From positions 744,001-808,000 of the forward strand of contig JAFS01000002.1 in assembly GCA_000526255.1 (NCBI GenBank): DNA of 64,000 bases. Direction: 5' to 3'. The notes under the pieces are model-generated. The model saw only the letters and a list, made by a program, of their open reading frames with translations. It was not told the origin of the DNA and searched no databases. Shown in pieces: positions 55,816 through 64,000 of the stretch. The position numbers and the translations under genes are program-made. The stretch comes from Verrucomicrobia bacterium LP2A. Its GTDB lineage: Bacteria; Verrucomicrobiota; Verrucomicrobiia; Methylacidiphilales; Methylacidiphilaceae. How positions within the stretch are numbered: position 1 is the stretch's first letter; each line of letters begins with the position of its first letter.

Positions 55816-55909
55816 GCGCGCGAACCGACCGTCCTGGACCGCACCCCTCTTCGGATCGATGGGCTTGGACGTCTCAGGGAGAGGAGAAGAGGAGCGGAGG
55901 GAAGTAGCC

Positions 55910-57331
55910 GTGAGCGAAACGATACGGAAGCGAAAAACGCGGATCATTGCGACGCTTGGGCCGAGCACGGAATCCGAAGAAATGATCGGCGAGCTGATTT
56001 CCCGTGGGGTCGATGTCTTCCGCTTCAATATGTCCCATGCTTCCCCGGATTGGGTGCGGAGAAACAGCGCCATCGTGCGCGAGCAGAGTCGCCGCTTCGG
56101 GAGACATGTGGGCCTCCTTCTCGATACCCAGGGGCCGGCCATTCGCACGGGCGATCTGTCGAACCGGCTCGAGCTTCATCCCGGCGACACCTTTACCTTT
56201 ACGGTGAGGGGAGATCCGAACGTCGATGAGCGCTCGGTCTCCGTAAACTACGACGAACTGGCCCAAGATCTGCGAGTCGGCGACGTGGTTTTGGTGGACA
56301 ACGGGGTCATTCAGATGAAGGTGCTCGAGAAGCAGGGGTTCCGCGTCCGCTGCGAAGTCGTCACACCTGGCGTCATGGGGAGTCGACGCCACATCAATCT
56401 CCCCGGCGTTCGAGTGAACCTTCCTCCTTTGACCAAGAAGGACTTGCTGGATATCGACCTCGGGGTGGAGTGCCAGATGGATTATTTTGCCCTCTCCTTC
56501 GTGCGGGAGGCGAACGACGTCGATCTGCTGCGGCAGATCCTGATTGCCAGGGGATCCAAGGCGGTGATCGTCGCAAAGATCGAGGACCAAGCCGCCGTCC
56601 AGAACCTGCCGCAGATTCTCGAGTCGGCCGACGCGATCATGGTGGCCCGCGGGGATCTTGGGATCGAGTGTCCCTTCGAGGAGCTGCCGATCATCCAACG
56701 GCGGATCGTGAAGCTCTGCCTCCAGAAAATGAAGCCGGTCATTGTGGCGACACACCTGCTGGAGAGCATGACCCAGAATCCCGTGCCCACCCGAGCCGAG
56801 ATCACCGATATCGCCAATGCGGTCTACGAGCAGGCCGATGCCTTGATGCTTTCGGGCGAGACGGCTGCGGGGCGCTATCCCCTCGAGTGCGTCTCCATCC
56901 TGGACCGGGTCATCCGGCGGACTGAGCGGAGCGGCGGAGCGGGCTACGCGGCGTGTGCCGAGCTCATCGAGGATCAGCAGAAGATTGCCAGCGCGGCCGT
57001 TCACTTAGCCGATCAGGTCCGTGCGGCAGCCATCTGCGTGTTCACCCGCCAGGGAAAACTTACGGCGACGGTGGCCAGCCTTCGACCCCGCTATTCTCCC
57101 ATCTATGCCCTGGCCGGCGAGGAGGACCTCTGCCGCAGGCTCGTCCTCCGCTACGGGACCGAACCGATCCCTTCGCGCTATCCGACGAGTCAGGAAGAGG
57201 GGATCGTGATCGCGGAAGAAGAGCTGCGGAAGCGAGGGGTCATTAGTTCCGGAGACAAGGTGATCCTCCTTTCCGAGGTCCCCCTTCGCAGCGAGAGGGC
57301 CCGTTCGGTCGTCTTCTACCAAGTCGAATGA
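55910..57331 (+). CDS. pyk: Pyruvate kinase
   Basis: The 473-residue enzyme converts PEP and ADP to pyruvate and ATP. Motifs are ATLGPSTESEEMI, FRFNMSHASPDWV, VAKIEDQAAVQNL, IMVARGDLGIE, and MLSGETAAGRYP. The GTG at 55910 is chosen because GGAGG precedes it at good spacing and the length is normal; an ATG 51 bases upstream has no ribosome site. It opposes PEP carboxykinase elsewhere in the window. The next gene starts within its stop codon. Confidence 0.95.
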   Translation: MSETIRKRKTRIIATLGPSTESEEMIGELISRGVDVFRFNMSHASPDWVRRNSAIVREQSRRFGRHVGLLLDTQGPAIRTGDLSNRLELHPGDTFTFTVRGDPNVDERSVSVNYDELAQDLRVGDVVLVDNGVIQMKVLEKQGFRVRCEVVTPGVMGSRRHINLPGVRVNLPPLTKKDLLDIDLGVECQMDYFALSFVREANDVDLLRQILIARGSKAVIVAKIEDQAAVQNLPQILESADAIMVARGDLGIECPFEELPIIQRRIVKLCLQKMKPVIVATHLLESMTQNPVPTRAEITDIANAVYEQADALMLSGETAAGRYPLECVSILDRVIRRTERSGGAGYAACAELIEDQQKIASAAVHLADQVRAAAICVFTRQGKLTATVASLRPRYSPIYALAGEEDLCRRLVLRYGTEPIPSRYPTSQEEGIVIAEEELRKRGVISSGDKVILLSEVPLRSERARSVVFYQVE

Positions 57332-58218
57332 GGAGAGCGGTGAAGCATTCTTTTTCAGGTGCTTCGGCATGGATCACCGGAGCCTCTTCCGGCCTGGGAG
57401 CCGAGTTTGCCCGGCGGCTCGCTCCAGAGGTTGCCTGCCTGATTCTTACGGCTCGCCGAGAGCAACGGCTGCACGAGCTCTCCAGAGAGATCGAGCGGGA
57501 GCACCGGAAGGTGCAGATCATCGTAGCCCCAGCCGACTTGACTGCTCCGGACGGCATCGAAGGGGTGATCGACCTGATGGCGGCCAAGCGGGTCGAGGTC
57601 GATCTACTGGTCAACAACGCGGGAATCGGAGATTTCGGGTTGTTTTATCAGGGCGACGCGAACCGCCTTCGCGACATGCTCGATCTCAATGTCAACGCCT
57701 TCACTTTTCTTCTCTGGTGGTTGTTGCCGGGAATGATTCGGCGAGGGAAAGGATGCATCATCAACGTCGGATCGATCGCCGGGCTGCGCCCCGTTCCGTC
57801 TTATGCGGCCTATGCGGCGACCAAGGCCTATGTCCACAGCCTCTCTCACGGATTGGAATGGGAGTTGGCGGGAACCGGCGTCACCCTGACCCAAGTCTGT
57901 CCCGCGTCGGTGGCGACCGAGTTTTTCGAGCGGGCGGTCCGAAGCCCGGAAGACCGCAAGAAGGTTGGCGGCCCCCCCTTCATGTGGACCTCCCCCGAGG
58001 AGGTCGTCCGCTGCTCGCTCGCAGCGGCCAAGCGAGGCAAGCCGCAAGTCACACCGGGCTTTCTTCCCGGGCTTTGCGCATCCATCTTCTCCTACGTTCC
58101 AATCTCTCTTCTGGGGAAGGTCTACCGGGCAGTTCTCTCAGGAAAGCGCAAGCCGGGAGGGGAATTGGCGGAAGAGCGGATGCTCGTGGAGAAACGGAGC
58201 CATGGGCGTCCACTCTGA
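57328..58218 (+). CDS. Short-chain dehydrogenase/reductase
   Basis: The 296-residue protein has the SDR coenzyme motif [28 protein letters not shown], the catalytic serine in INVGSIAGL, and [13 protein letters not shown] with the Tyr-x-x-x-Lys pair. Arg after TAR suggests NADP(H) use. A hydrophobic C-terminal tail ([17 protein letters not shown]) resembles membrane-associated SDRs acting on lipids or aldehydes; substrate unknown. It overlaps pyk by 4 bases and dcd by 17 bases. Confidence 0.9.
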   Translation: MRRAVKHSFSGASAWITGASSGLGAEFARRLAPEVACLILTARREQRLHELSREIEREHRKVQIIVAPADLTAPDGIEGVIDLMAAKRVEVDLLVNNAGIGDFGLFYQGDANRLRDMLDLNVNAFTFLLWWLLPGMIRRGKGCIINVGSIAGLRPVPSYAAYAATKAYVHSLSHGLEWELAGTGVTLTQVCPASVATEFFERAVRSPEDRKKVGGPPFMWTSPEEVVRCSLAAAKRGKPQVTPGFLPGLCASIFSYVPISLLGKVYRAVLSGKRKPGGELAEERMLVEKRSHGRPL

Positions 58219-58771
58219 CTCTTGGATCCGCCGAAAGGCTCTGGAGGAGGGGATGATCGAACCCTTCGTCGAAACCCAGGTCCGAAAAGCCTCCTCTGAA
58301 GAGCCGGTAGTCAGCTACGGGCTCTCGAGCTACGGCTACGACCTGCGCGTGTCGAATGAATTCAAGATCTTCACGAACGTATTCCACACCGTGGTCGATC
58401 CGAAGCTCTTTGACCCCCGCTCCTTCGTCGATGTTACCGCCGATGCGTGCATCATTCCCCCCAATTCCTTTGCGCTTGCGCGCAGCGTCGAGTACTTCCG
58501 GATTCCCCGAAGCGTCATCACGATCTGCCTGGGAAAATCGACTTATGCTCGGTGCGGGATCATCGTGAACGTGACCCCGTTCGAGCCGGAATGGGAAGGG
58601 CACGTCACCTTGGAGATTTCGAACACGACCCCGCTTCCGGCGAAAGTCTACGCCAACGAAGGCTTGGCCCAGGTCATCTTTCTGGAAGCGGCCGAGCCGT
58701 GCGAGGTTTCTTACGCCGAGCGTAACGGCAAGTATATGCGGCAGAGGGGAATCACCTGCCCAAGGCCGTAA
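58202..58771 (+). CDS. dcd: dCTP deaminase
   Basis: The 189-residue trimeric enzyme turns dCTP into dUTP. Segments [67 protein letters not shown] and [10 protein letters not shown] match Dcd closely. The ATG overlaps the end of the SDR gene by 17 bases. Either mono- or bifunctional activity is possible; the plain deaminase is likelier. Confidence 0.95.
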   Translation: MGVHSDSWIRRKALEEGMIEPFVETQVRKASSEEPVVSYGLSSYGYDLRVSNEFKIFTNVFHTVVDPKLFDPRSFVDVTADACIIPPNSFALARSVEYFRIPRSVITICLGKSTYARCGIIVNVTPFEPEWEGHVTLEISNTTPLPAKVYANEGLAQVIFLEAAEPCEVSYAERNGKYMRQRGITCPRP

Positions 58772-58815
58772 CGGAATGGTTGGAGCCGAGGCGTACGCGG
58801 AGAAGACGACCTGTG

Positions 58816-59856
58816 ATGAAACAGCATCTCCTCGACCAGACTCCCGAGGAGTGGGAGATGGGAGACGGTCCGTCCTATCAACGCACGGTCTTGAGCCAAT
58901 GGGTCTTCGAGAAGCGCGTTGCTTCCTTTGAGCGGATGACGAGCCTACCCCTCTCGCTACGAAAGGAGTTGGCCGACCGGTACCGGCTCCGCACTCTGCG
59001 TGCGGCCCGCCGGCTCGAGAACACCGACGGAGTTCAAAAGCTGCTCTGGGAGATGGAAGGAGGGGATGCCGTCGAAAGCGTCTTGATCCCATCCGACGCG
59101 GACCCCGGCTCCGGGAGGCTTACGCTCTGCCTTTCCAGCCAGATCGGCTGTGCCTACCGATGCGCCTTTTGTGCGAGCGGCCTTCTCGGCTTCCGGCGTA
59201 ACCTCTCCTCGGGAGAGATCGTCGAGCAGCTCCTGCGAGCCGAGGAGGCATCGGGGCGGCGCATCGACAATCTGGTCTTTATGGGAATGGGGGAACCGCT
59301 GGCCAACTGGGATTCGCTTGTGCGCTCCCTCCGCCTCCTCACGGCACCGTGGGGCTTTGCCATGAGCCCCCGGCGGATTACGGTGTCGACCAGCGGCTTG
59401 GTGCCGGAGATTCGAAGGCTGGCGGAAGAGCCTTTGGCTGTTGGGCTCGCTGTATCACTCCATGCCGCAAGCGATAGCCTTCGCTCCCGTCTCATGCCGG
59501 TCAACCGCAGGTATCCCCTTCCCTTGCTGCTGGAGACCTGCGAAGAGTACAGCCGAAAGAAGCGGCAGCCGATTACCCTTGAGTACATCCTCCTGGCTGG
59601 GGTCAACGATTCGGACGAAGAGAGCGTGCGCTTGGGCCGGATCGCCCGCCGGCTTCGGGCAAAGATCAACCTGATCCCCTATAATCGGGTTGAGTCCTTG
59701 CCTTGGGAGAGACCCGAACCCGAGCGCGTCGACCGTTTCGAGCGCTTGTTGCTGGAGGGCGGTTGCCGTGTCACGGTGAGGAGGCGGAAAGGGGAAGAGA
59801 TCCTTGCGGCTTGCGGCCAGCTTCGTCTGGCTGCCCCGGGGATTCGCAAGGCGTAG
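58816..59856 (+). CDS. rlmN: 23S rRNA/tRNA adenine-C2 methyltransferase RlmN
   Basis: The 346-residue radical-SAM enzyme has the CxxxCxxC cluster motif in CAYRCAFCASG (~residue 112), MGMGEPLANW, the SAM-binding SVSLHAAS, and the mechanism cysteine near the end (ILAACGQLR). It methylates A2503 of 23S rRNA and some tRNAs. ATG 58816 is taken; a TTG at 58780 is also open. The ribosome site is weak. Confidence 0.93.
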   Translation: MKQHLLDQTPEEWEMGDGPSYQRTVLSQWVFEKRVASFERMTSLPLSLRKELADRYRLRTLRAARRLENTDGVQKLLWEMEGGDAVESVLIPSDADPGSGRLTLCLSSQIGCAYRCAFCASGLLGFRRNLSSGEIVEQLLRAEEASGRRIDNLVFMGMGEPLANWDSLVRSLRLLTAPWGFAMSPRRITVSTSGLVPEIRRLAEEPLAVGLAVSLHAASDSLRSRLMPVNRRYPLPLLLETCEEYSRKKRQPITLEYILLAGVNDSDEESVRLGRIARRLRAKINLIPYNRVESLPWERPEPERVDRFERLLLEGGCRVTVRRRKGEEILAACGQLRLAAPGIRKA

Positions 59857-59953
59857 GATCTACCCACCGCTCCAGCGATGCGCCTTTCTTGCGTCCGCCA
59901 CATTTGTTGCTCGTCGATCCGCGAAAAGGTCGGTAGATTTTCCCGCAGATTCC

Positions 59954-60577
59954 ATGGAGCACCGTTTTCCCCGAGTTGCCGCTTCGCTGCGGCTCGCCAT
60001 TGTCTTTGCGGGAGGACTTTTCCTTTGCGGAGCCCTGCCCGCGTCGAGCGAGCCGGCGAAGGAACCGTACCGTCTGGCCGATCAGTTCTCCGTTGTCCAG
60101 ACCGTCCAGGTCGATGGCGGGAAGTCCTTCGTGCAGCGCCTCTATCGGGATGGCGACAAGCTTCGGGTCGACGTCCAGGAGGGTCCAGAGACGCAGATCA
60201 TCGTCCTGCGCAAGGATCAGAAGAAGATCTACACGATTCTTCCGGAGCAAAAGCTCGTCTTGGAAAGCACCTACCGGGATACCGGAGGGTCGGCGAATTT
60301 TGGCCTCCCGGGAGAGGCGGGCGCCGTCTGGGAGTTTCAAGGGAAGGAGACGATTCACGGTCATTCCTGCGCGAAGTATCTGGTACGGGAATCTTCGAAG
60401 AGCCTCTATGTCTGGCTGGACGAAGCCGGCACCTATCCCTTGCGTGTCGCCCTGGCGGACGGGAAGACCATCATCGATTGGGACCAGTATCAAGCGGGCC
60501 CGCAGCCTTCCGCTCTCTTTGAGCCGCCGGCGGATTACCGAAAAATGTCGATGGGCTTTCCCGACAAGCCGCGGTAA
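59954..60577 (+). CDS. Exported protein of unknown function (DUF4412-like)
   Basis: The 207-residue protein has a signal peptide (LRLAIVFAGGLFLCGALPASS) and a beta-rich body. KLRVDVQEGPETQIIVLRKDQKKIYTILPEQKLVLE and GHSCAKYLVRES resemble the LolA-like / DUF4412 group of periplasmic proteins that sense or carry lipid. No enzymatic motif is visible. It follows rlmN by 97 bases. The family suggestion is low confidence, but export is likely. Confidence 0.65.
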   Translation: MEHRFPRVAASLRLAIVFAGGLFLCGALPASSEPAKEPYRLADQFSVVQTVQVDGGKSFVQRLYRDGDKLRVDVQEGPETQIIVLRKDQKKIYTILPEQKLVLESTYRDTGGSANFGLPGEAGAVWEFQGKETIHGHSCAKYLVRESSKSLYVWLDEAGTYPLRVALADGKTIIDWDQYQAGPQPSALFEPPADYRKMSMGFPDKPR

Positions 60578-60661
60578 AGCCCTCTCCCTTTCCGTCCTGT
60601 GGCGAAGGCGGCAACGCCCTGTCGGCCTTCGCTGCATTGCCGGGAAGCATTCCGGCTCGGC

Positions 60662-60988
60662 ATGAAAACGATCCTTCTGCTCGTCGTCTCGAACCTATTC
60701 ATGACCCTTGCCTGGTATGGGCATTTGAAGTTTCGCGAGCAACCGCTTCTGCTTGTGATTCTCGCGAGTTGGGGGCTCGCCTTCTTCGAATATATCTTTC
60801 AGGTGCCGGCCAACCGGATCGGATCGTACGAGTTCTCCGTGACCCAGCTCAAGGTCCTCCAGGAGTGCATCACCCTCCTGGTCTTCACGGTCCTGGCCTA
60901 TTTTCTCTTCGGCGCAGTCCCCCGATGGAATCTTCTGATCTCCTACGGCTTCCTGGTTGCCGCAGTCTACTTTGCCTTCAAAGGGTAG
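60662..60988 (+). CDS. DUF486 (DMT-type) four-helix membrane protein
   Basis: The 108-residue protein has four hydrophobic segments and DUF486 features: LFMTLAWYGHLKF at the start, AFFEYIFQVPANRIGS in the middle, and FSVTQLKVLQECITL. DUF486 resembles half of a drug/metabolite transporter; substrate unknown. The stop TAG lies in a small palindrome shared with the converging apt gene. Confidence 0.88.
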   Translation: MKTILLLVVSNLFMTLAWYGHLKFREQPLLLVILASWGLAFFEYIFQVPANRIGSYEFSVTQLKVLQECITLLVFTVLAYFLFGAVPRWNLLISYGFLVAAVYFAFKG

Positions 60989-61003
60989 CCGGAGGGCCGG
61001 CTA
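60986..61003. terminator. Possible shared 3'-end hairpin of DUF486 and apt
   Basis: The 18-base palindrome TAGCCGGAGGGCCGGCTA has 7-bp arms around a 4-base loop. Each arm begins with the TAG stop codon of one of the two converging genes. There is no T-tract on either side, so function as an intrinsic terminator is doubtful; it may just protect the 3' ends. Confidence 0.4.
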
Positions 61004-61543
61004 AGGAAACTGGAGGATCGAGTAGACCGGATATCGGGAGAGCCGCTCCTTGCCTTTGAGCCCGCGAAGCTCGATTAGGAAACCGAGCTCGATCGGGGTT
61101 CCGCCGCAGCGCTCGATCAGCCGGGAAGCCGCCTCCGCCGTGCCGCCGGTGGCGAGCACGTCGTCGAGAATCAGCACCTGCTCGCCCTTTTCCACGGCGT
61201 CCCGATGGATGGTCAACGTGTTGAGGCCGTATTCGGAGGTGTACGCGACTTCGAACGTCTGATAGGGAAGCTTCCCCTTCTTGCGAATCGGGATGAGCCC
61301 GATGCCGAGGATATGGGCCAGCGCTCCGGCAAAGATGAATCCCCGGGCGTCGATTGCGGCGATCTTGTCGATCTTTCTCCGCTGGTACCGTTCCAGGAAG
61401 ATCATCATCACCAGCCGGAAGAACTGTCCATCACCGATGAGGGGGGTAATATCCCGGTAGAGAACCCCCTTTTCCGGAAAATCCGGAATGGTCCGAACCT
61501 TCTCTTTAAGCCGGGACAGGGTGCTTTGCAGAAGGAAGGTCAT
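61001..61543 (-). CDS. apt: Adenine phosphoribosyltransferase
   Basis: The 180-residue type I phosphoribosyltransferase salvages adenine with PRPP to AMP. IPDFPEKGVLYRDITPLIG, AIDARGFIFAGALAH, KGKLPYQTF and the PRPP loop LILDDVLATGGTA match Apt. Its ATG overlaps the stop of the sigma factor gene by 4 bases, so it is translated from the same message. Confidence 0.95.
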   Translation of the reverse strand: MTFLLQSTLSRLKEKVRTIPDFPEKGVLYRDITPLIGDGQFFRLVMMIFLERYQRRKIDKIAAIDARGFIFAGALAHILGIGLIPIRKKGKLPYQTFEVAYTSEYGLNTLTIHRDAVEKGEQVLILDDVLATGGTAEAASRLIERCGGTPIELGFLIELRGLKGKERLSRYPVYSILQFP

Positions 61544-62376
61544 CGGGCGAGTTGACGCTTCTCCTTCTTCTCCAGGGCTCGGCGCACCTTCCGCAAGGCG
61601 ATGTTCTGGAGCTGTCGAATCCGTTCGCGTGTCACATGGAATCTCTTGCCGATCTCTTCCAAGGTCATCTCTTCGTTCCCCTCCAGCCCGAAGCGAAGCG
61701 CCAGGATCTTGCGTTCTCGGGCGTCGAGGATGGGCAAGAGCTCCATCACCGTCCTTTTCAAGTTCTCGCTCTGGATGATGGATGCCGGATCCATGGCGCT
61801 TTCATCCTTGACCAGCTCTCCCAGCGAAGTGCCGTCCTCCTCCTCTCCGACCGCGGCGTTGAGAGAGGCGGGCTGAATAGCGATCGTGCGAAGCTCCCCG
61901 ACTCGGGAGGTGGAGACGCCCAGCTCATGTGCCAGCTCTTCGTCGGTCGGTTCCCGGCCCAATCCCTCCGCCAGGCGGATCGCCATCCTCCGCATCCGCG
62001 CGATCTTGTCGACCAGGTGAACGGGTAGCCGAATCGTTTTGCTCTGGTTGGCGAGCGCTCGCTTGATCGACTGCTTGATCCACCAGGCCGCATAGGTGCT
62101 CAGCTTCCCTCCTTTGGATGGATCGAAACGGTCGACTGCCTTCATCAAGCCGATGTTTCCTTCCGAGATCAAGTCGAGCAGAGGCAGGCCGCTGGTGGAG
62201 TAATCGTGCGCAATTTTCACGACTAGGCGCAGATTGGCCTGAATCATCTTCTGACGGGCGGCCGCATCGCCTTTTTGAATGCGATGGGCCAGCTCCACCT
62301 CTTCTTCTCGGCGCAAGAGGGGGATTTGGCTGATTTCCCGCAGATAGAGCTTGAGCGCTGAATCGTTATCGATCAT
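61540..62376 (-). CDS. Sigma-70 family RNA polymerase sigma factor, group 1/2 type
   Basis: The 278-residue factor has region 1.2 (DSALKLYLREISQIPLLRREEEVELAHRI), region 2 with NLRLVVKIAHDYS, LLDLISEGNIGLMKAVDRFDPSKGGKLSTYAAWWIKQSIKRAL, region 3 and region 4.2 (TLEEIGKRFHVTRERIRQLQNIALRKVRR). Region 1.1 and the long insert of E. coli RpoD are missing, so it resembles RpoS/SigA-like short forms. Region 2.4/4.2 suggests standard -10/-35 recognition. Whether it is the main or an alternative sigma cannot be told. apt overlaps it. Confidence 0.92.
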   Translation of the reverse strand: MIDNDSALKLYLREISQIPLLRREEEVELAHRIQKGDAAARQKMIQANLRLVVKIAHDYSTSGLPLLDLISEGNIGLMKAVDRFDPSKGGKLSTYAAWWIKQSIKRALANQSKTIRLPVHLVDKIARMRRMAIRLAEGLGREPTDEELAHELGVSTSRVGELRTIAIQPASLNAAVGEEEDGTSLGELVKDESAMDPASIIQSENLKRTVMELLPILDARERKILALRFGLEGNEEMTLEEIGKRFHVTRERIRQLQNIALRKVRRALEKKEKRQLAR

Positions 62377-62547
62377 GCCGAATCTTAGATACGCAAGGAG
62401 CTGCCCAACCGTTTAGGATTGAGCCAGAGGGCGAACTTCGCAATCAAAAAGCGCGGCTCCACAAGGCTACCGAAGACGTAGTGGTGGGGGAATGAGCGGG
62501 GCGGCGAACGCGACCCCAAGCCGGAGAAGCAATGGGGACGATCGCGG

Positions 62548-63513
62548 CTAAGGCGAACCCACGCGGCGCCGGGCGTCTTCGGCGAGTGCGGTGCTCAGAT
62601 AGCGCTCCCCAGTGCTGGCGCCAACCGCGACGATCAGCTTTCCCCGATTTTCCGGCCTCTTTGCGACTTCGATTGCCGCGTGCACGGTCGCCCCGGTAGA
62701 AATCCCTGCCAGGATCCCTTCTTCGTCAGCGAGGCGTCGCGCCATGATGAATGCATCGGCGTCGGCGACGGGAAAGGCCTCGTCGACCACCGAGAGGTTG
62801 AGATTCTTGGGAACGAAGCCGGCTCCAATGCCTTGGATCTTGTGGGGACCCGGCTTAGGCGGCTCCCCACGCAACGTCTGCAAAATCACGGGCGACCCGG
62901 CCGGCTCCACGGCGACAGTGCGAAACTGGGGCCTTCGCGCCTTGATCACCTCACCGACGCCGGAGATGGTACCTCCGGTACCGACGCCGGAGACAAAGAT
63001 GTCGATTGCTCCATCCGTATCCGTCCAAAGTTCTTCTGCAGTGGTGAGCCGGTGAATCTCAGGGTTGGCGGGATTTTCGAACTGCTGCGGAACCCACGCA
63101 TTGCCTCGCTTTTCTTTCAAGGCCATGGCTTGGCGGATGGCTCCGGCCATCCCCTCGGCTGCCGGGGTGAGCACCAGATGAGCGCCCAGGAGGGCGAGCA
63201 GGGTGCGGCGCTCCAGGCTCATGCTTTCCGGCATCGTCAAGGTCAGGTGATAACCCTTGGCTGCGGCGACGAAGGCGAGCGCGATACCCGTGTTGCCGGA
63301 GGTCGGTTCGATGATTTCGGTCTCCGGGCTGAGGAGACCGTCGTTTTCCGCAACCTCGATCATCGCGGCTCCGATCCGATCCTTGACGCTGCCGAGCGGG
63401 TTGAAGAACTCGGCCTTGAGTGCTACCGTGGCGTCAATCCCCTGCGCGACCCGGTTGAGCCGAATGAGGGGCGTCCGCCCGATCGTCGCGATGACGGAGG
63501 GAAAGATTGACAT
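62548..63513 (-). CDS. cysK: Cysteine synthase (O-acetylserine sulfhydrylase)
   Basis: The 321-residue PLP enzyme makes L-cysteine from O-acetylserine and sulfide. The PLP lysine is in [13 protein letters not shown], with [12 protein letters not shown], and [13 protein letters not shown] as phosphate loop. It is of the CysK type rather than cystathionine beta-synthase. ATG 63511-63513 ([10 protein letters not shown]) is chosen. A single-gene unit as seen here; no serine acetyltransferase is in the window. Confidence 0.95.
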   Translation of the reverse strand: MSIFPSVIATIGRTPLIRLNRVAQGIDATVALKAEFFNPLGSVKDRIGAAMIEVAENDGLLSPETEIIEPTSGNTGIALAFVAAAKGYHLTLTMPESMSLERRTLLALLGAHLVLTPAAEGMAGAIRQAMALKEKRGNAWVPQQFENPANPEIHRLTTAEELWTDTDGAIDIFVSGVGTGGTISGVGEVIKARRPQFRTVAVEPAGSPVILQTLRGEPPKPGPHKIQGIGAGFVPKNLNLSVVDEAFPVADADAFIMARRLADEEGILAGISTGATVHAAIEVAKRPENRGKLIVAVGASTGERYLSTALAEDARRRVGSP

Positions 63514-63571
63514 AATTGATTCTCTATAGAGTTCTGGAACATATGTCAAGTGGAAGCCTCTGGCAAACGGG

Positions 63572-64000
63572 ATGAGTGGTCGGGTGGCCAACGCTCGGGT
63601 CGGACGGATCGGGGAGGACGAGCTCTCCCCGAAGAAGATCTTGATCCTCAAGTTCAGCTCGCTGGGAGATGTCATCCAAGCCCTGCCGGTAGCGCCCGGC
63701 TTGAAGCGCCGATGGCCATCGGTTGAAATCCATTGGATGGCCTTCGCTCCCTACCGGGAGCTACTGGCGGACCATCCGGCGATCGACCGGTTTGTGGAGT
63801 TCCCCCGTCGAAGAGCGACGCGGGGCGGGCTCTTTCGCGATCTTGCGCGCTGCCTTGCCTCCGTTCGAGGCGAGCAGTACGACCTGCTTCTCGACCTGCA
63901 AGGCCTCCTGCGCAGCGGCGTCTTCTGCCTTTTGAGTGGGGCAAAGCGTCGGATCGGCCCCTGGAATGGCCGGGAAGGCTCGATCCTGCTGTACCGCGAG
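63572..64000 (+). CDS. GT9-family glycosyltransferase (heptosyltransferase-like), N-terminal part
   Basis: An ATG at 63572 opens a frame that runs off the right edge (143 residues seen). The start of the GT9 fold is clear: [48 protein letters not shown] and [27 protein letters not shown]. This is like WaaC/WaaF or related enzymes that add heptose or another sugar to lipopolysaccharide core. Divergent from cysK, 58 bases away. The rest lies outside the window, so donor specificity cannot be judged. Confidence 0.88.
   Translation, partial: MSGRVANARVGRIGEDELSPKKILILKFSSLGDVIQALPVAPGLKRRWPSVEIHWMAFAPYRELLADHPAIDRFVEFPRRRATRGGLFRDLARCLASVRGEQYDLLLDLQGLLRSGVFCLLSGAKRRIGPWNGREGSILLYRE

Overview
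The window looks like chromosomal DNA of a high-GC (roughly 60% or more by eye) Gram-negative bacterium. Outer-membrane traits are two TonB-dependent receptors, a SurA-type chaperone and a heptosyltransferase-like gene at the right edge. My best guess is a verrucomicrobial lineage close to the acidophilic methanotrophs (Methylacidiphilum/Methylacidimicrobium). This rests on overall protein character, the HprK-HPr-EI cassette and the glycolate/gluconeogenic genes. No methane or one-carbon gene lies in the window, so the assignment is an inference. Coding density is very high. No gene-free stretch exceeds 300 bases; the longest (about 37657-37931) holds a promoter and a TPP riboswitch. I see no CRISPR array, transposase, prophage or rRNA.

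Layout. 1-5800: the glycolate oxidase genes (5' part of glcD, then glcF), ATP-type PEP carboxykinase and class II aldolase are on the minus strand, followed by an overlapping CbiX / 4Fe-4S pair on the plus strand. 5788-13580: a minus-strand run of membrane protein, small unknown protein, mfd, surA-like, pdxA and argA. 13704-18890: two related TonB-dependent receptors converge on a tRNA-Arg gene, and each has a candidate metal-regulator site upstream. 19012-21230: a SYLF lipoprotein-like protein and a beta-CASP metallo-hydrolase. 21125-26321: thpR-purB-purS-purQ-methyltransferase-GT39 on the minus strand. 26448-28104: a lone nuoA, then ridA-pyrE-SMR on the minus strand.

28196-36605 is a long plus-strand run: marC, pabB, hprK, ptsH, ptsI, a sugar nucleotidyltransferase, then murL and a MurD-type ligase. 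The last two are the most notable content. They match the alternative peptidoglycan route in which L-Glu is added first and then epimerised on the UDP-MurNAc-dipeptide, in place of free D-Glu made by MurI. 36638-45403: tRNA-Lys, folE2, riboswitch-controlled thiC, and sucA-sucB-lpd encoding a full 2-oxoglutarate dehydrogenase. 45360-52096: a minus-strand run of metG, sppA, CPBP protease, thiL, tsaE, tsaB and alr. 52351-60988: a plus-strand run of an HU-like gene, hisS, aspS, pyk, SDR, dcd, rlmN, a secreted protein and a DUF486 membrane protein. 60986-64000: apt and a sigma-70 factor, cysK, and the 5' part of a GT9 glycosyltransferase.

Taken together this is mostly core metabolism: purine, pyrimidine, folate and thiamine synthesis, translation, and gluconeogenesis versus the TCA cycle. 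Regulatory flavour comes from an incomplete PTS (HprK/HPr/EI with no EII in view). No wholly unknown multi-gene system is obvious. The MurL/MurD2 pair, the divergent EI and E2 proteins, the receptor pair and the split CbiX/Fe-S module are the items most worth checking.
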